From positions 1-64,000 of the forward strand of contig CALHIV010000015.1 in NCBI GenBank assembly GCA_938030895.1: DNA of 64,000 nucleotides, read 5' to 3'. Of this stretch, positions 8,292-16,553 are shown piece after piece. The notes beneath the pieces are model-generated. The model did no database searches. It was not told the origin of the DNA and saw nothing but the letters and a program-made list of their open reading frames with translations. The stretch comes from an uncultured Nitrososphaerales archaeon. Its GTDB lineage: Archaea > Thermoproteota > Nitrososphaeria > Nitrososphaerales > Nitrosocaldaceae. Each line of letters begins with the position of its first letter. Within the stretch, counting starts at the first letter, position 1. A program made the position numbers and the translations under genes.

Positions 8292-9081
8292 GAGGGTCTT
8301 AATAACAGGGGCAAGTGGGGGGATAGGTAGGGCTACAGCACTGCTACTTGCAGGCATGGGCTCTAGGCTAGCATTGCAGTACTTCAGTAACGAGAATGGC
8401 ATAGGTTCGCTCACAAAGGAGATTGAAGGTATAGGTAGAGTTGGAGTTGGAGGAAGAGGAAGAGAAGGAGAGTATAGCAGTAATTCAGTAATCACCATCA
8501 AGGCCGATGTTTCAAGGTATGAGGAGGTGAAGGCCATGGTAGATACTGTTATGGAGAGGTTCAATGGCATAGACTCACTCATAGCAGTAGCAGGATATCC
8601 CATGCGTAGAGAGGTATGGTTTGCAGATCCTCTAGGGCTTACAGATGAGATGCTAGATAAGCCATGGAGTGTTGATCTTAAAGGCTCATACAACTGTATC
8701 AAGGCTGTAGTTCCGTACATGAAGAAGCAGGGTAATGGGAGCATAGTGTTAGTATCATCAACGCCTGCAATTATAGGCGATGCATATGGTCTAGCATATA
8801 CACTGGCAAAGTCTGCAGTAATAGCACTTACAAGATCACTTGCACCTGCTCTTGCGCCAGATGTCAGGATAAACTGTGTAGCACTTGGGAGCATAGGCAC
8901 TGAGGCTAACATGAGGGGTTATGATGAGATACACCTTAATACTCTAATCAAGGGGATACCTATGCGTAGACTCGGCATTCCAGAGGAGGCTGCTAGGGCC
9001 ATTGCATTCCTTGCATCGGATGATGCAAGTTACATCACCGGTCAAGTTCTTGTTGTTGATGGTGGTGAGGTGAGGGTATGA
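8281..9081 (+). CDS. Short-chain dehydrogenase/reductase (FabG-like)
   Basis: NAD(P)-dependent oxidoreductase with Rossmann fold. GASGGIGRA near the N-terminus binds the nucleotide; S in VLVSST and YTLAKSA (YxxxK) are the catalytic residues; the C-terminal [13 protein letters not shown] is typical of 3-oxoacyl reductase-like SDRs. A Gly-rich, low-complexity insertion ([18 protein letters not shown]) sits between beta-2 and beta-3. An ATG two codons earlier (8275) is also possible; 8281 puts the first strand at the usual place. It overlaps the pterin dehydratase by 11 bases. Substrate unknown. Confidence 0.88.
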   Translation: MRGKRVLITGASGGIGRATALLLAGMGSRLALQYFSNENGIGSLTKEIEGIGRVGVGGRGREGEYSSNSVITIKADVSRYEEVKAMVDTVMERFNGIDSLIAVAGYPMRREVWFADPLGLTDEMLDKPWSVDLKGSYNCIKAVVPYMKKQGNGSIVLVSSTPAIIGDAYGLAYTLAKSAVIALTRSLAPALAPDVRINCVALGSIGTEANMRGYDEIHLNTLIKGIPMRRLGIPEEAARAIAFLASDDASYITGQVLVVDGGEVRV

Positions 9082-9121
9082 TCTTAATGGGAGGTTAGTC
9101 TATTGGATAAACCATCCAAAT

Positions 9122-9131
9122 GTTTAAATAA
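9122..9131 (+). promoter_or_regulatory. TATA-like box of cbtBA
   Basis: GTTTAAATAA is centred about 26 bases before the ATG at 9153, consistent with a leaderless transcript for the two-gene unit. Confidence 0.55.
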
Positions 9132-9152
9132 TAACCCCTTTTAGGTTAATGC

Positions 9153-9383
9153 ATGCATGATGGAAACGGTGGTGAGCATAGGCAGATAACCAAGGTTGAG
9201 TTCAGATACCCCTTGCTCGCTATCCTTCTCCTTGCTGCTATATTTGCATTCACATCGTTTGCTGTTGGCTATGATCAGGGCCAGTTGCTGAGCATGGTGT
9301 TTGGGGATCAAGCGTATAAAGAGAACTTCCTACACGAGCTCTTCCATGATACCAGACATGCTCTAGGCTTCCCTTGCCACTGA
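9153..9383 (+). CDS. cbtB: CbtB-like cobalt transporter subunit
   Basis: 76 residues with one membrane segment (about 19-38) and a C-terminal histidine cluster, HELFHDTRHALGFPCH, which ends the protein exactly as in CbtB proteins. The histidines are thought to bind the metal ion. CbtB pairs with CbtA, whose gene begins immediately after its stop codon. The pair is often linked to cobalamin metabolism; no B12 riboswitch or synthesis gene is seen here. Confidence 0.88.
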   Translation: MHDGNGGEHRQITKVEFRYPLLAILLLAAIFAFTSFAVGYDQGQLLSMVFGDQAYKENFLHELFHDTRHALGFPCH

Positions 9384-10100
9384 GTGTTAAAAGGTATGAT
9401 ATTGAATATAGTCGCTATTGCATTACTTGCTGGTATAACGAGTGGGGCACTCTATGGGCTGATGAATATAGTATTTGTTACCCCTTACATAGATAGAGCA
9501 GTAGAGATAGAAGCATCAAGGATAGGATCGTCAGTAGATCTAGCATATAGGGGATGGCAGAAGCAGGGAGCAATCCTTGCAGGGCTACTAGCAGGGGTAG
9601 CGTACTCTTCCCTATTCTCATTGGTATACTCTTACATAACAAGCAGGAAGGCTCTAACTCTTGGTAGTGGAGTAGCGTTGGCGCTCCTGATCTGGGTTGT
9701 ACTCTACCTTATGCCAGCAATCAAGTATCCTGCGAATCCCCCTGCAGTAGGTGACCCAGACACGATATACTATAGGCAGTATATGTACATCACATACATG
9801 CTTATATCAGGTGTAGCAGCCATCGCATTGGCACTGTTGCGTATTAGGATGGGTGCATGGATGAGGAGAGGGATGAGTAAGAACGTATCTATAGTTGCTA
9901 TGTATGCATCGATAATGGTTATAGCATACATACTTCTGCCTCCAAACCCAGATACCATAGATATGGCTGAGGATATACTTACAGGGTTCAGAGTTGCAAG
10001 CGCTTTCACATCACTCTCACTATGGCTCATGATTGGGTTAACAACATCACTGCTATGGAGCAGAACAGGTTTGATAAAGCGTAGAATGCATATACCCTAA
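9384..10100 (+). CDS. cbtA: CbtA-like cobalt transporter membrane subunit
   Basis: 238 residues with about five membrane segments (near 8-28, 58-80, 92-110, 132-150, 168-186 and a last one at about 205-225). GITSGALYGLMNIVFVTPYIDRAVE near the start is characteristic of the predicted cobalt transporter subunit CbtA. The GTG at 9384 directly abuts the cbtB stop; an ATG at 9396 is an alternative. Cobalt specificity is inferred from the family and partner only. Confidence 0.85.
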   Translation: MLKGMILNIVAIALLAGITSGALYGLMNIVFVTPYIDRAVEIEASRIGSSVDLAYRGWQKQGAILAGLLAGVAYSSLFSLVYSYITSRKALTLGSGVALALLIWVVLYLMPAIKYPANPPAVGDPDTIYYRQYMYITYMLISGVAAIALALLRIRMGAWMRRGMSKNVSIVAMYASIMVIAYILLPPNPDTIDMAEDILTGFRVASAFTSLSLWLMIGLTTSLLWSRTGLIKRRMHIP

Positions 10101-10144
10101 TCCAATAATCTATTTAGTTTAGTTTAGTAATATAATGTAATATA

Positions 10145-11473
10145 ATGTATATAATGAATCGGCTGATCAGATGCAATGGTTTCATATTATCAAACAAGGA
10201 TGTGGATTTAGAGTTGTGTAGAAGGATCATAGGTAATAGATATAGAGGTAGTAGAGAGTTTATATTCAGAGAGGATGGGTTTACTTCTCTCTGCTACTGT
10301 AAGCATCCTCCTGATGGTATCACAGAAGAGCAGAATAGAGTAATTCTGAATGGAGATATCTATGATAGCAGCGGTCTCAGCACATATTCTCTACACCAAT
10401 TGAGTAATCTACATAGTACACTTGCTGTAAGTGATGGGAACTATGCACTAGCATGCATCGATATTAAGGGCGATGTTAACGTTGCATTCACTAGAGACCC
10501 ACTTGGGAGCAAACCACTCTACTATGAGTATGATGGCAGTAGCATAACTGTGGCAAGTGATAGGAGGGTTCTTAGCACTTACCTAGAGGTAGAACCAGGA
10601 GTACTCTATCTCTTTGGAAAGATGGGGATGGATAGAATAAGATTCTCTCCAATAGAGTATAAACCATATGTTAATGCTGATATGGATGATGCAATAGAGT
10701 ATACAAGGCATCTCCTCTTAACATCACTCAAGAGGAGGCTATGTAATAGGAGTAAGGTGGTTGTGGGGGTATCTGGTATAGATAGCATGATATTAGCAAT
10801 ACTCTCGGAGCAGATCTCAGCTCATGTGATACCAGTTACTGTATGCACTAAAGGATCATACGATGAGATTAATTCAAGGTATATGCGGGAGATGACTGGA
10901 CTAGATATCAATACACTCATGCTGGATGAGCAAGATATACAGAACATCCTCAACGATATCTCTACGCTAAGCATAGATCTGAACTTTACAAGCATGATGG
11001 ATGTTAGTATAGCATGCATAGTCTATGCATTGGCAAGATTTGCAAGGGATAATGGTATAGATACTCTTATACTTGGTCAGTTAGCGGATGAGTTGTTTGG
11101 AGGATATGCAAGGTATCTAAGATATGCTCGTAGTATTAATACACTTGATGATCTCAACATGGTACTCTTCAACGATATTAAGAGAGCAAGATATGATCTC
11201 TGCAGGGATGAGAGCATAGCATCATCTATGCTGATCGATCTTGTGCTACCATATGCATCGGTAGAATTAGCAGCATACGTAGTGAACCTACCAGTTGCGT
11301 TCAAGATCGATGTCATGAAAGGGATAAGGAAGTTACTGTTAAGAGAGGTTGCAGAGAGGATAGGTATTGCACATGAGGTAGCATACAGGGAGAAGAAGGC
11401 TATGCAGTTCAGTACAGGCATATTCAAGATAGTGAAGAGAGTTGTTAGAGGATATGGAGGGGAATGGAGGTAG
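10145..11473 (+). CDS. Asparagine synthetase-like protein with altered active sites
   Basis: 442 residues with the layout of glutamine-dependent asparagine synthetase: an N-terminal Ntn-amidotransferase-like half (LNGDIYD; DGNYALACID; FTRDPLGSKPLYYEYDG) and a C-terminal ATP-pyrophosphatase half (LGQLADELFGGYARYLRYA). Two key features differ. The protein begins MYIMNRLIRCNGF, without the catalytic Cys at position 2. The PP-loop, usually SGGxDS, reads SGIDS (GVSGIDSMIL), one glycine short. It may use ammonia, have another substrate, or be inactive. It stands alone; the gap after it holds TAGATAG repeats. Confidence 0.8.
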   Translation: MYIMNRLIRCNGFILSNKDVDLELCRRIIGNRYRGSREFIFREDGFTSLCYCKHPPDGITEEQNRVILNGDIYDSSGLSTYSLHQLSNLHSTLAVSDGNYALACIDIKGDVNVAFTRDPLGSKPLYYEYDGSSITVASDRRVLSTYLEVEPGVLYLFGKMGMDRIRFSPIEYKPYVNADMDDAIEYTRHLLLTSLKRRLCNRSKVVVGVSGIDSMILAILSEQISAHVIPVTVCTKGSYDEINSRYMREMTGLDINTLMLDEQDIQNILNDISTLSIDLNFTSMMDVSIACIVYALARFARDNGIDTLILGQLADELFGGYARYLRYARSINTLDDLNMVLFNDIKRARYDLCRDESIASSMLIDLVLPYASVELAAYVVNLPVAFKIDVMKGIRKLLLREVAERIGIAHEVAYREKKAMQFSTGIFKIVKRVVRGYGGEWR

Positions 11474-11515
<42 letters not shown>

Positions 11516-11547
11516 GGTCGGTAGAGGGTTGAGTGTGGTGTGAGCAT

Positions 11548-12012
11548 ATGACAGAGGGAAGGTATAAACCTAAGCTACCAAAGGGATTCAGATACCTTAC
11601 TAGTAATGATGCTCTATCGTTATCATCATTCTCATCCAACAATACTGCTATAGACAATTACATAATGAGCAATGTAGAGAGATGGGTTAGTGAAAGGGAT
11701 AGATACCTTGTTATAGTCTATGGGGAGAAGGATATACTTGGGCTTATGGTACTCGAGTTGCATGATGATTATCTGGAGGTAGCAGTACTAGCAAAGAACT
11801 ACAATAAGGCGAGGTATAGCAAGATAGGCTCAAGGTTAGCAGTATTGGCAGAGAGTATAGCAAGGGATCTAGGCAAGAAGGAGATAAGGCTGGAGGCTAT
11901 GCAGAGCTCACATAGGTGGTGGAATGAGATTATGCAGTATGAGCAGTATATGTCAAGTTACCATGACCCTGTATTCGGCATCTTAACACCTAAGAGGAAG
12001 ATACTCTATTAG
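11548..12012 (+). CDS. GNAT-like acetyltransferase (tentative)
   Basis: About 154 residues. The middle (DRYLVIVYGEKDILGLMVLELHDDYLEVAVLAKN) reads as consecutive beta strands, and SKIGSRLAVLAESIARDLGKKEIRLEAMQSS matches the acetyl-CoA-binding loop, helix and following strand of GNAT proteins. Substrate unknown. The ATG at 11548 is preferred to the upstream GTG at 11533 because it places the fold normally. The last 23 bases overlap the 3' end of a convergent ribbon-helix-helix gene, which raises the possibility of a toxin-antitoxin-like pair, though such pairs are normally co-directional. Confidence 0.5.
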   Translation: MTEGRYKPKLPKGFRYLTSNDALSLSSFSSNNTAIDNYIMSNVERWVSERDRYLVIVYGEKDILGLMVLELHDDYLEVAVLAKNYNKARYSKIGSRLAVLAESIARDLGKKEIRLEAMQSSHRWWNEIMQYEQYMSSYHDPVFGILTPKRKILY

Positions 12013-12289
12013 ACCTTGACCCTACAGCTATTGCACAATCATCTGGTTCACTCCTCAGCATCTCAACCGCTTGCTTAACCATTGGATGCTCTAGAAGGAG
12101 AATCTCAACACTCTCCGCATTTATAGGCACTGTTAGATCACGATGGTCAACTATCTCTTCAACCACCTTACTTATGCTCTTATTCAACTTGATTGAGAGT
12201 AGGTGGAGCGCTTCATAGAGTTCACCATCTATATAGAGCGGTATAGTTAGAGTGACTCTTCTCCTTGCACCTGATCTCCTCTCCACCAT
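11990..12289 (-). CDS. Ribbon-helix-helix-like DNA-binding protein
   Basis: 99 residues. RRVTLTIPLYIDGELYEALHLLSIKLNKSISKVVEEIVDH has the strand-helix-helix pattern of RHH regulators: alternating residues in the strand, then a helix ending before KSISKVVEEIV. The C-terminal half (about 55-99) is unassigned and could bind a partner. It is convergent with, and overlaps, the GNAT-like gene. It may be an autoregulated repressor or an antitoxin-like factor; neither is proven. Confidence 0.6.
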   Translation of the reverse strand: MVERRSGARRRVTLTIPLYIDGELYEALHLLSIKLNKSISKVVEEIVDHRDLTVPINAESVEILLLEHPMVKQAVEMLRSEPDDCAIAVGSRSNRVSSS

Positions 12290-12384
12290 TCCATTATATT
12301 ATCTACACACTTGCTTTTATTATTTTGTCTGCTTGCTATGATAGCCACGATGATGAATAAATATGGGCTCCACATGCTAACTCT

Positions 12385-13194
12385 ATGCTCGATGGTAAGT
12401 ACATAAGGTATATCGATGGTAAGGGCAATCTCTTGAGGAGTAGGAACGAATTGACTATAGCAGAACTGCTCAAGTTCCTCAACATAGATTATGAGTACGA
12501 TGCAAGGTTAACATTAGATGATGGCTCTAGCATAAGCATAGACTTCAAGACAGAACAGGGCTACATCGAGGTTATAGATGATTCTAGCGATATGGATAAG
12601 TTGAATAGGATCAGAGGTTTAGGGCATAGGGTTATAGGAGTAGGGAAGGCGTTATCAACTGCTAGAGTAGAGGAACTCAATCATCTATCTGCCTATGAAG
12701 ATGGCGAGTATGCATGTTTGGTATTCGATGATCCATCACTCTCTTTCGACTACTCCCATATACTGCCTCTGGTCAACAAGTGCTCTGTGCTGCATGGTCA
12801 TACTGCTAGTGTAGTTGTTGAGCTTATGGGGATAAAGGAGGAGAAGAGTGATATGATAATCGATTTTGGGGAGGCCAAGAGGCTTATAAAACAAGCACTT
12901 AATGCCTTGGATCACAAGTTCCTCATAAGTAGGAGGTACCTTCTTGAAGAGGATGAGATGCACTACAGAGTTGCATTCGATGGTCCAAACGGTAGGTTCG
13001 ATCTGAAGGTTCCAAAGCATACAACCTTCCTATTTGAAGGGGAGGCTACTGCAGAGAACCTTGCAAAGGAGATAATAGCGTTGATAGCAGCAAGGATGCC
13101 AGATAACATAAAGGCTATCGGTGTTTACATATATGAGGGTGTAAGCAAAGGCGCACATATGGTCTCAAGGATTAATAAGCAAGTAAGTAAATAA
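12385..13194 (+). CDS. queD: 6-carboxytetrahydropterin synthase (QueD) with N-terminal extra domain
   Basis: The C-terminal half (about residues 115-265) is QueD/PTPS: SFDYSHILP and CSVLHGHT supply the zinc-binding histidines and the catalytic Cys (CxxxHGH), followed by DFGEAKRLI, ALDHKFL and ATAENLAKEI. It converts dihydroneopterin triphosphate to carboxytetrahydropterin for archaeosine/queuosine synthesis. The first about 115 residues are not part of normal QueD (usually about 120-150 residues in all). They include RSRNELTIAELLKFLNI, an ISIDFKTEQGYIEVID stretch and an alpha/beta pattern resembling PD-(D/E)xK nucleases. queC follows 55 bases downstream. Confidence 0.88.
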   Translation: MLDGKYIRYIDGKGNLLRSRNELTIAELLKFLNIDYEYDARLTLDDGSSISIDFKTEQGYIEVIDDSSDMDKLNRIRGLGHRVIGVGKALSTARVEELNHLSAYEDGEYACLVFDDPSLSFDYSHILPLVNKCSVLHGHTASVVVELMGIKEEKSDMIIDFGEAKRLIKQALNALDHKFLISRRYLLEEDEMHYRVAFDGPNGRFDLKVPKHTTFLFEGEATAENLAKEIIALIAARMPDNIKAIGVYIYEGVSKGAHMVSRINKQVSK

Positions 13195-13249
13195 TAAATA
13201 ATAAATAAATAAGTAGCTAGATAGATAGAGAGTGATATGGTAGGTTATC

Positions 13250-13933
13250 ATGGGCATTTATAGAGCAGAATCAGATACTGATATTGATGGTAGGGAGAGG
13301 GCACTAGTCCTACTCTCTGGAGGGATAGACTCTGCAACATGCTTATATTGGGCAAAGAGCAAGGGTTATGAAGTATATACACTCACGATAAACTACTACA
13401 ACAGATGGGTCAAGGAGGTTGAGGCTGCTAGACTCATTGCTAAAGGTGCAGGTGTTGAGTTGATAGAATTGGATTTACCATTCGTGAAGGAGGCGTTCAA
13501 CTTATATGGTTACTCAAACTACAAGGATGATGATCTTAGATGGCCATTCTACATCCCATCGAAGAACCTACTATTCTACTCAATAGCAGCACACCTAGCA
13601 GAGTATATGCATGTTAGATGGATAGTTGGAGGGCATAATAGAGATGATACGCTCTTCTTCAATGATGCTAGCAAGGAGTATATAGATGGGATAAACAGGC
13701 TATTCAAGCAAGGGTTCATGCTGAATGAGCCAGCAGAGATAGTTACTCCATTGGCAGATCTAAGCAAGGTTGAGGTTGTAAGGTTAGCACTGCAACTTGG
13801 GGTACCATTAGAGCATACATGGAGCTGCCATAGAAGGGTTGAGAAGCACTGTGGAAGATGCCATGGATGTATATCTAGGCTAGAGATATTCAAGAGTCTA
13901 GGCGTAAAGGATGCTGTAGAATATGCTATATGA
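13250..13933 (+). CDS. queC: 7-cyano-7-deazaguanine synthase
   Basis: Converts 7-carboxy-7-deazaguanine to preQ0 using ATP and ammonia. LLSGGIDSATCL (about residues 21-32) is the PP-loop. The C-terminal zinc site CHRR-x4-CGRCHGC is complete. Length 227 is standard. Lying directly after queD, it forms a two-gene 7-deazaguanine module serving archaeosine in tRNA. The first about 15 residues (MGIYRAESDTDIDGRE) are an extension before the usual start; no in-frame ATG is closer. Confidence 0.95.
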   Translation: MGIYRAESDTDIDGRERALVLLSGGIDSATCLYWAKSKGYEVYTLTINYYNRWVKEVEAARLIAKGAGVELIELDLPFVKEAFNLYGYSNYKDDDLRWPFYIPSKNLLFYSIAAHLAEYMHVRWIVGGHNRDDTLFFNDASKEYIDGINRLFKQGFMLNEPAEIVTPLADLSKVEVVRLALQLGVPLEHTWSCHRRVEKHCGRCHGCISRLEIFKSLGVKDAVEYAI

Positions 13934-13986
13934 TATGATATGCTATATGCTATGCTATGATACATGCTATGCTATATGCTATGATG
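13926..13986 (+). repeat. ATGCTAT tandem repeats after queC
   Basis: Degenerate ATGCTATATGCTATG units of 5-10 bases run from the queC stop codon towards valS. They have no coding potential. Confidence 0.75.
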
Positions 13987-14016
13987 ATACAGCGAGATGA
14001 GGAGAGTAGTAGTATT

Positions 14017-14049
14017 CAGGGCATGTAAGTATGAAGATACATATACCTG
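14017..14049 (+). other. Imperfect hairpin upstream of valS
   Basis: CAGG (14017-14020) and ATGTA (14023-14027) can pair with TACAT (14038-14042) and CCTG (14046-14049), with a small internal loop. It lies 20 bases before the valS ATG. Its significance is unknown; it may be chance in AT-rich DNA. Confidence 0.3.
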
Positions 14050-14068
14050 CTTGTAAATTCTGCAATGT

Positions 14069-16546
14069 ATGAGTATAGAACCAAGGATAAAGGAGAGGGT
14101 CTGGGACCCAAGCATAGAGGAGAGGTTGCTAGATATCTGGGAGAGAGAGGAGCTCTATAAATTCACCATCGATGAGGGTAAGAAGCCCTTCGTTATAGAT
14201 ACGCCACCTCCATACCCATCTGGGAGGCCATGGCATATAGGTGCTGCTGCACACTATGCACAGATAGATATGATAGCAAGGACAGCAAGGATGCTCAACT
14301 ACAACGTGTACTTCCCCATAGGTATAGACAGGAACGGTCTCCCAGTTGAGATATACACTGAACGTGTAAAGAAGGTTAGTATGAGGAGTGTAGGAAGGGA
14401 GAGGTTCTTAGAACTATGCAAAAGCGCACTCGATGAGCTTGAGCATGAGATGATCGCAATAATGAGGAGGCTTGGGCTTAGTGCAGATCTTGCAAACTAT
14501 TACAGAACTGACTCTGAAGAGTATAGGGCATTGACACAGGCAACGTTCATAGATCTATGGCATATGGGGCTGGTGTATGAGGCTACTAGACCAAACAACT
14601 ACTGCCCTGATTGTGGCACAACGATAGCAGATGCAGAGGTTGTATACAAGGAGTTGCCATCTAAACTTGCATACATAAGGTTTAGGGTTGAGGATGGGAG
14701 CAAGAGTAGCGATGGTGATGAGAGCAGCAGTATTAGCATTAGCAACAGCAATAGCAGCAGTATTAGTATTAGCAACAGCAGTATTAGCAACAGTAGCAAC
14801 AGTAACAGTAGCAACAGCATTAGCAACAGTATTAGCAACAGCGATGCCAATGAGATAGTTATAGCAACAACAAGACCAGAGCTTCTCTGCGCATGTAGAG
14901 CAGTGATAGTTAATCCAGAGGATGAGAGGTATAAGCACCTCCATGGCAAGATAGCAGTTGTACCATTATACAACACAAGGGTTAAGATAATACCACATCC
15001 ATACGCAAACATGGAGTTTGGTTCTGGAGCAGTTATGATATGTAGTTATGGCGACCATACAGATGTACAACTCTTCAGGGAGCTTGGACTACAAGAGGTT
15101 ATCGCACTAGATACAGATGGGTTAATGACTAGCAATGCAGGAAAGTATGCAGGGATGAAGGTTAAGGATGCTAGAGGTGCAATAATAGATGATCTCACCA
15201 AGATGGGTATTGTCATAAAGGTTGAGAGTATAACGCATAGAACCCCAGTATGTGAGAGGAGCAATACACCGATAGAGATAATACCGATGAAGGAGTTCTA
15301 TGTGAAGCAGATACAGTTCATAGATGAGTTGAAGAAGATAGCAAGTAAGATGATATTCCATCCAGATATGCATAGACAGATACTACTCCAGTGGCTCAAC
15401 TCTATAACGATAGATTGGCCGATATCTAGGAGGAGGTTCTATGCTACTGAGGTGCCTATATGGTACTGCAAGAGATGTGGTAGGGCAAACCTACCAGAGA
15501 AGGGCAAGTATTATAGACCATGGAAGGAGAAGCCTCCATTCAGCAAATGCTCATACTGCAATGGAACAGAGTTTGTAGGGGAGGAGAGGACATTCGATAC
15601 ATGGATGGATTCAAGCATATCCCCACTATTCATATCCAAGTACGGTAACGATGAGAGGTTCTTCAACTACACCTATCCAGCAACGCTTAGGCCCCAAGCG
15701 AAGGATATAGTGAGAACATGGCTACACTACACCATACTTAGATGCTACCAACTCACGCACAAGGCACCATTCGAGAGGGCATGGATAATGGGCTATGGGC
15801 TTGATGAGAAGGGGGAGAGGATGAGTAAGAGTAAGGGCAATGTTATAGACCCATTCCCTGTTATAAGCAAGTATGGTGCAGACACGTTCAGGTTCTGGAG
15901 CGCTAGCGAGGTTAACCTGGGCTACGACTTTCGATGCTCAGAGCAGAGGATAGCAGGGATGCAGAAGTTCTTAACCAAGTTATGGAACATGGCAAGGTTC
16001 ATATCATCGTTCCCTAGGACAAGTGCTCAATCACTTCAGGCAAGTGATAGATGGATACTAGCAGAGTTATCACTGCTCATTGAGAGGTGTATGCAGGGTT
16101 ATAGAGAGTTCAACTTCTTCATACCCTCAAATGCTGTTAGGGAGTTCATATGGAATATCTTTGCTCCCCATTACATTGAGATGGTGAAGGCTAGAGCGTA
16201 TGGGCAAGGGTTCAGCAAGGATGAGCAGGATGCAGCATGCTATACGCTGCATGAGTGTCTATCAACTATACTATTGCTACTTGCACCTATAACACCATTC
16301 ATAACTGATCACCTATGGAGGTTACTCTACTCTGATAAGAGCATCCATCTAGAGAGGTTCCCAGAGGCTAGATGGGATAAGGGGATGAGCAGATACACAG
16401 ATGCTATAGTGGAGTTCAACTCCAAGGTATGGAATACAAAGAAGAGCTCTAACAGATCCCTTAAAGACCCTATATCCATACATATACCGGATGAACTCAA
16501 GGACTTCAGCAAGGACCTCAAGGCCATGCATAACATAGTTGAGTGA
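14069..16546 (+). CDS. valS: Valyl-tRNA synthetase with Ser/Asn repeat insertion
   Basis: Class I synthetase charging tRNA-Val. DTPPPYPSGRPWHIGAAAHY holds the HIGH site (here HIGA), and RMSKSKGNVIDP holds KMSKS. FDTWMDSSISP is the ValRS-type pocket motif. Zinc-ribbon cysteines are visible (CPDCG; CKRCG/CSYCNG). 825 residues fits archaeal ValRS. A run of Ser, Ile and Asn (about residues 217-265), coded by AGC/AAC/ATT repeats, interrupts the CP1 editing region just before EIVIATTRPELL. ATG at 14069 gives MSIEPRIKERVWDP, a typical start. Its stop lies 7 bases before the next gene's preferred ATG. Confidence 0.93.
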   Translation: MSIEPRIKERVWDPSIEERLLDIWEREELYKFTIDEGKKPFVIDTPPPYPSGRPWHIGAAAHYAQIDMIARTARMLNYNVYFPIGIDRNGLPVEIYTERVKKVSMRSVGRERFLELCKSALDELEHEMIAIMRRLGLSADLANYYRTDSEEYRALTQATFIDLWHMGLVYEATRPNNYCPDCGTTIADAEVVYKELPSKLAYIRFRVEDGSKSSDGDESSSISISNSNSSSISISNSSISNSSNSNSSNSISNSISNSDANEIVIATTRPELLCACRAVIVNPEDERYKHLHGKIAVVPLYNTRVKIIPHPYANMEFGSGAVMICSYGDHTDVQLFRELGLQEVIALDTDGLMTSNAGKYAGMKVKDARGAIIDDLTKMGIVIKVESITHRTPVCERSNTPIEIIPMKEFYVKQIQFIDELKKIASKMIFHPDMHRQILLQWLNSITIDWPISRRRFYATEVPIWYCKRCGRANLPEKGKYYRPWKEKPPFSKCSYCNGTEFVGEERTFDTWMDSSISPLFISKYGNDERFFNYTYPATLRPQAKDIVRTWLHYTILRCYQLTHKAPFERAWIMGYGLDEKGERMSKSKGNVIDPFPVISKYGADTFRFWSASEVNLGYDFRCSEQRIAGMQKFLTKLWNMARFISSFPRTSAQSLQASDRWILAELSLLIERCMQGYREFNFFIPSNAVREFIWNIFAPHYIEMVKARAYGQGFSKDEQDAACYTLHECLSTILLLLAPITPFITDHLWRLLYSDKSIHLERFPEARWDKGMSRYTDAIVEFNSKVWNTKKSSNRSLKDPISIHIPDELKDFSKDLKAMHNIVE
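14720..14850 (+). repeat. In-frame AGC/AAC/ATT repeat inside valS
   Basis: About 130 bases of mixed trinucleotides (AGCAACAGC, AGTATTAGC) code a Ser-Ile-Asn stretch. The frame is kept on both sides, so the insert is translated. Confidence 0.9.
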
Positions 16547-16553
16547 GCAAGTG

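Noticed and set aside
9085-9152. Cobalamin riboswitch before cbtBA
   Set aside because: The gap is only about 70 bases and has no B12-box-like sequence.
11990-12012. Frameshift or mis-assembly between the two overlapping convergent genes
   Set aside because: Both frames are intact with sensible ends; a 23-base tail overlap is ordinary.
14011-14060. T-box-like leader for valS
   Set aside because: T-boxes are bacterial; the hairpin lacks specifier-loop and antiterminator features.
14599-15012. Minus-strand frame rich in Leu opposite valS
   Set aside because: It arises from the complement of the AGC/AAC/ATT repeat; the plus-strand ValS is clearly the real gene.
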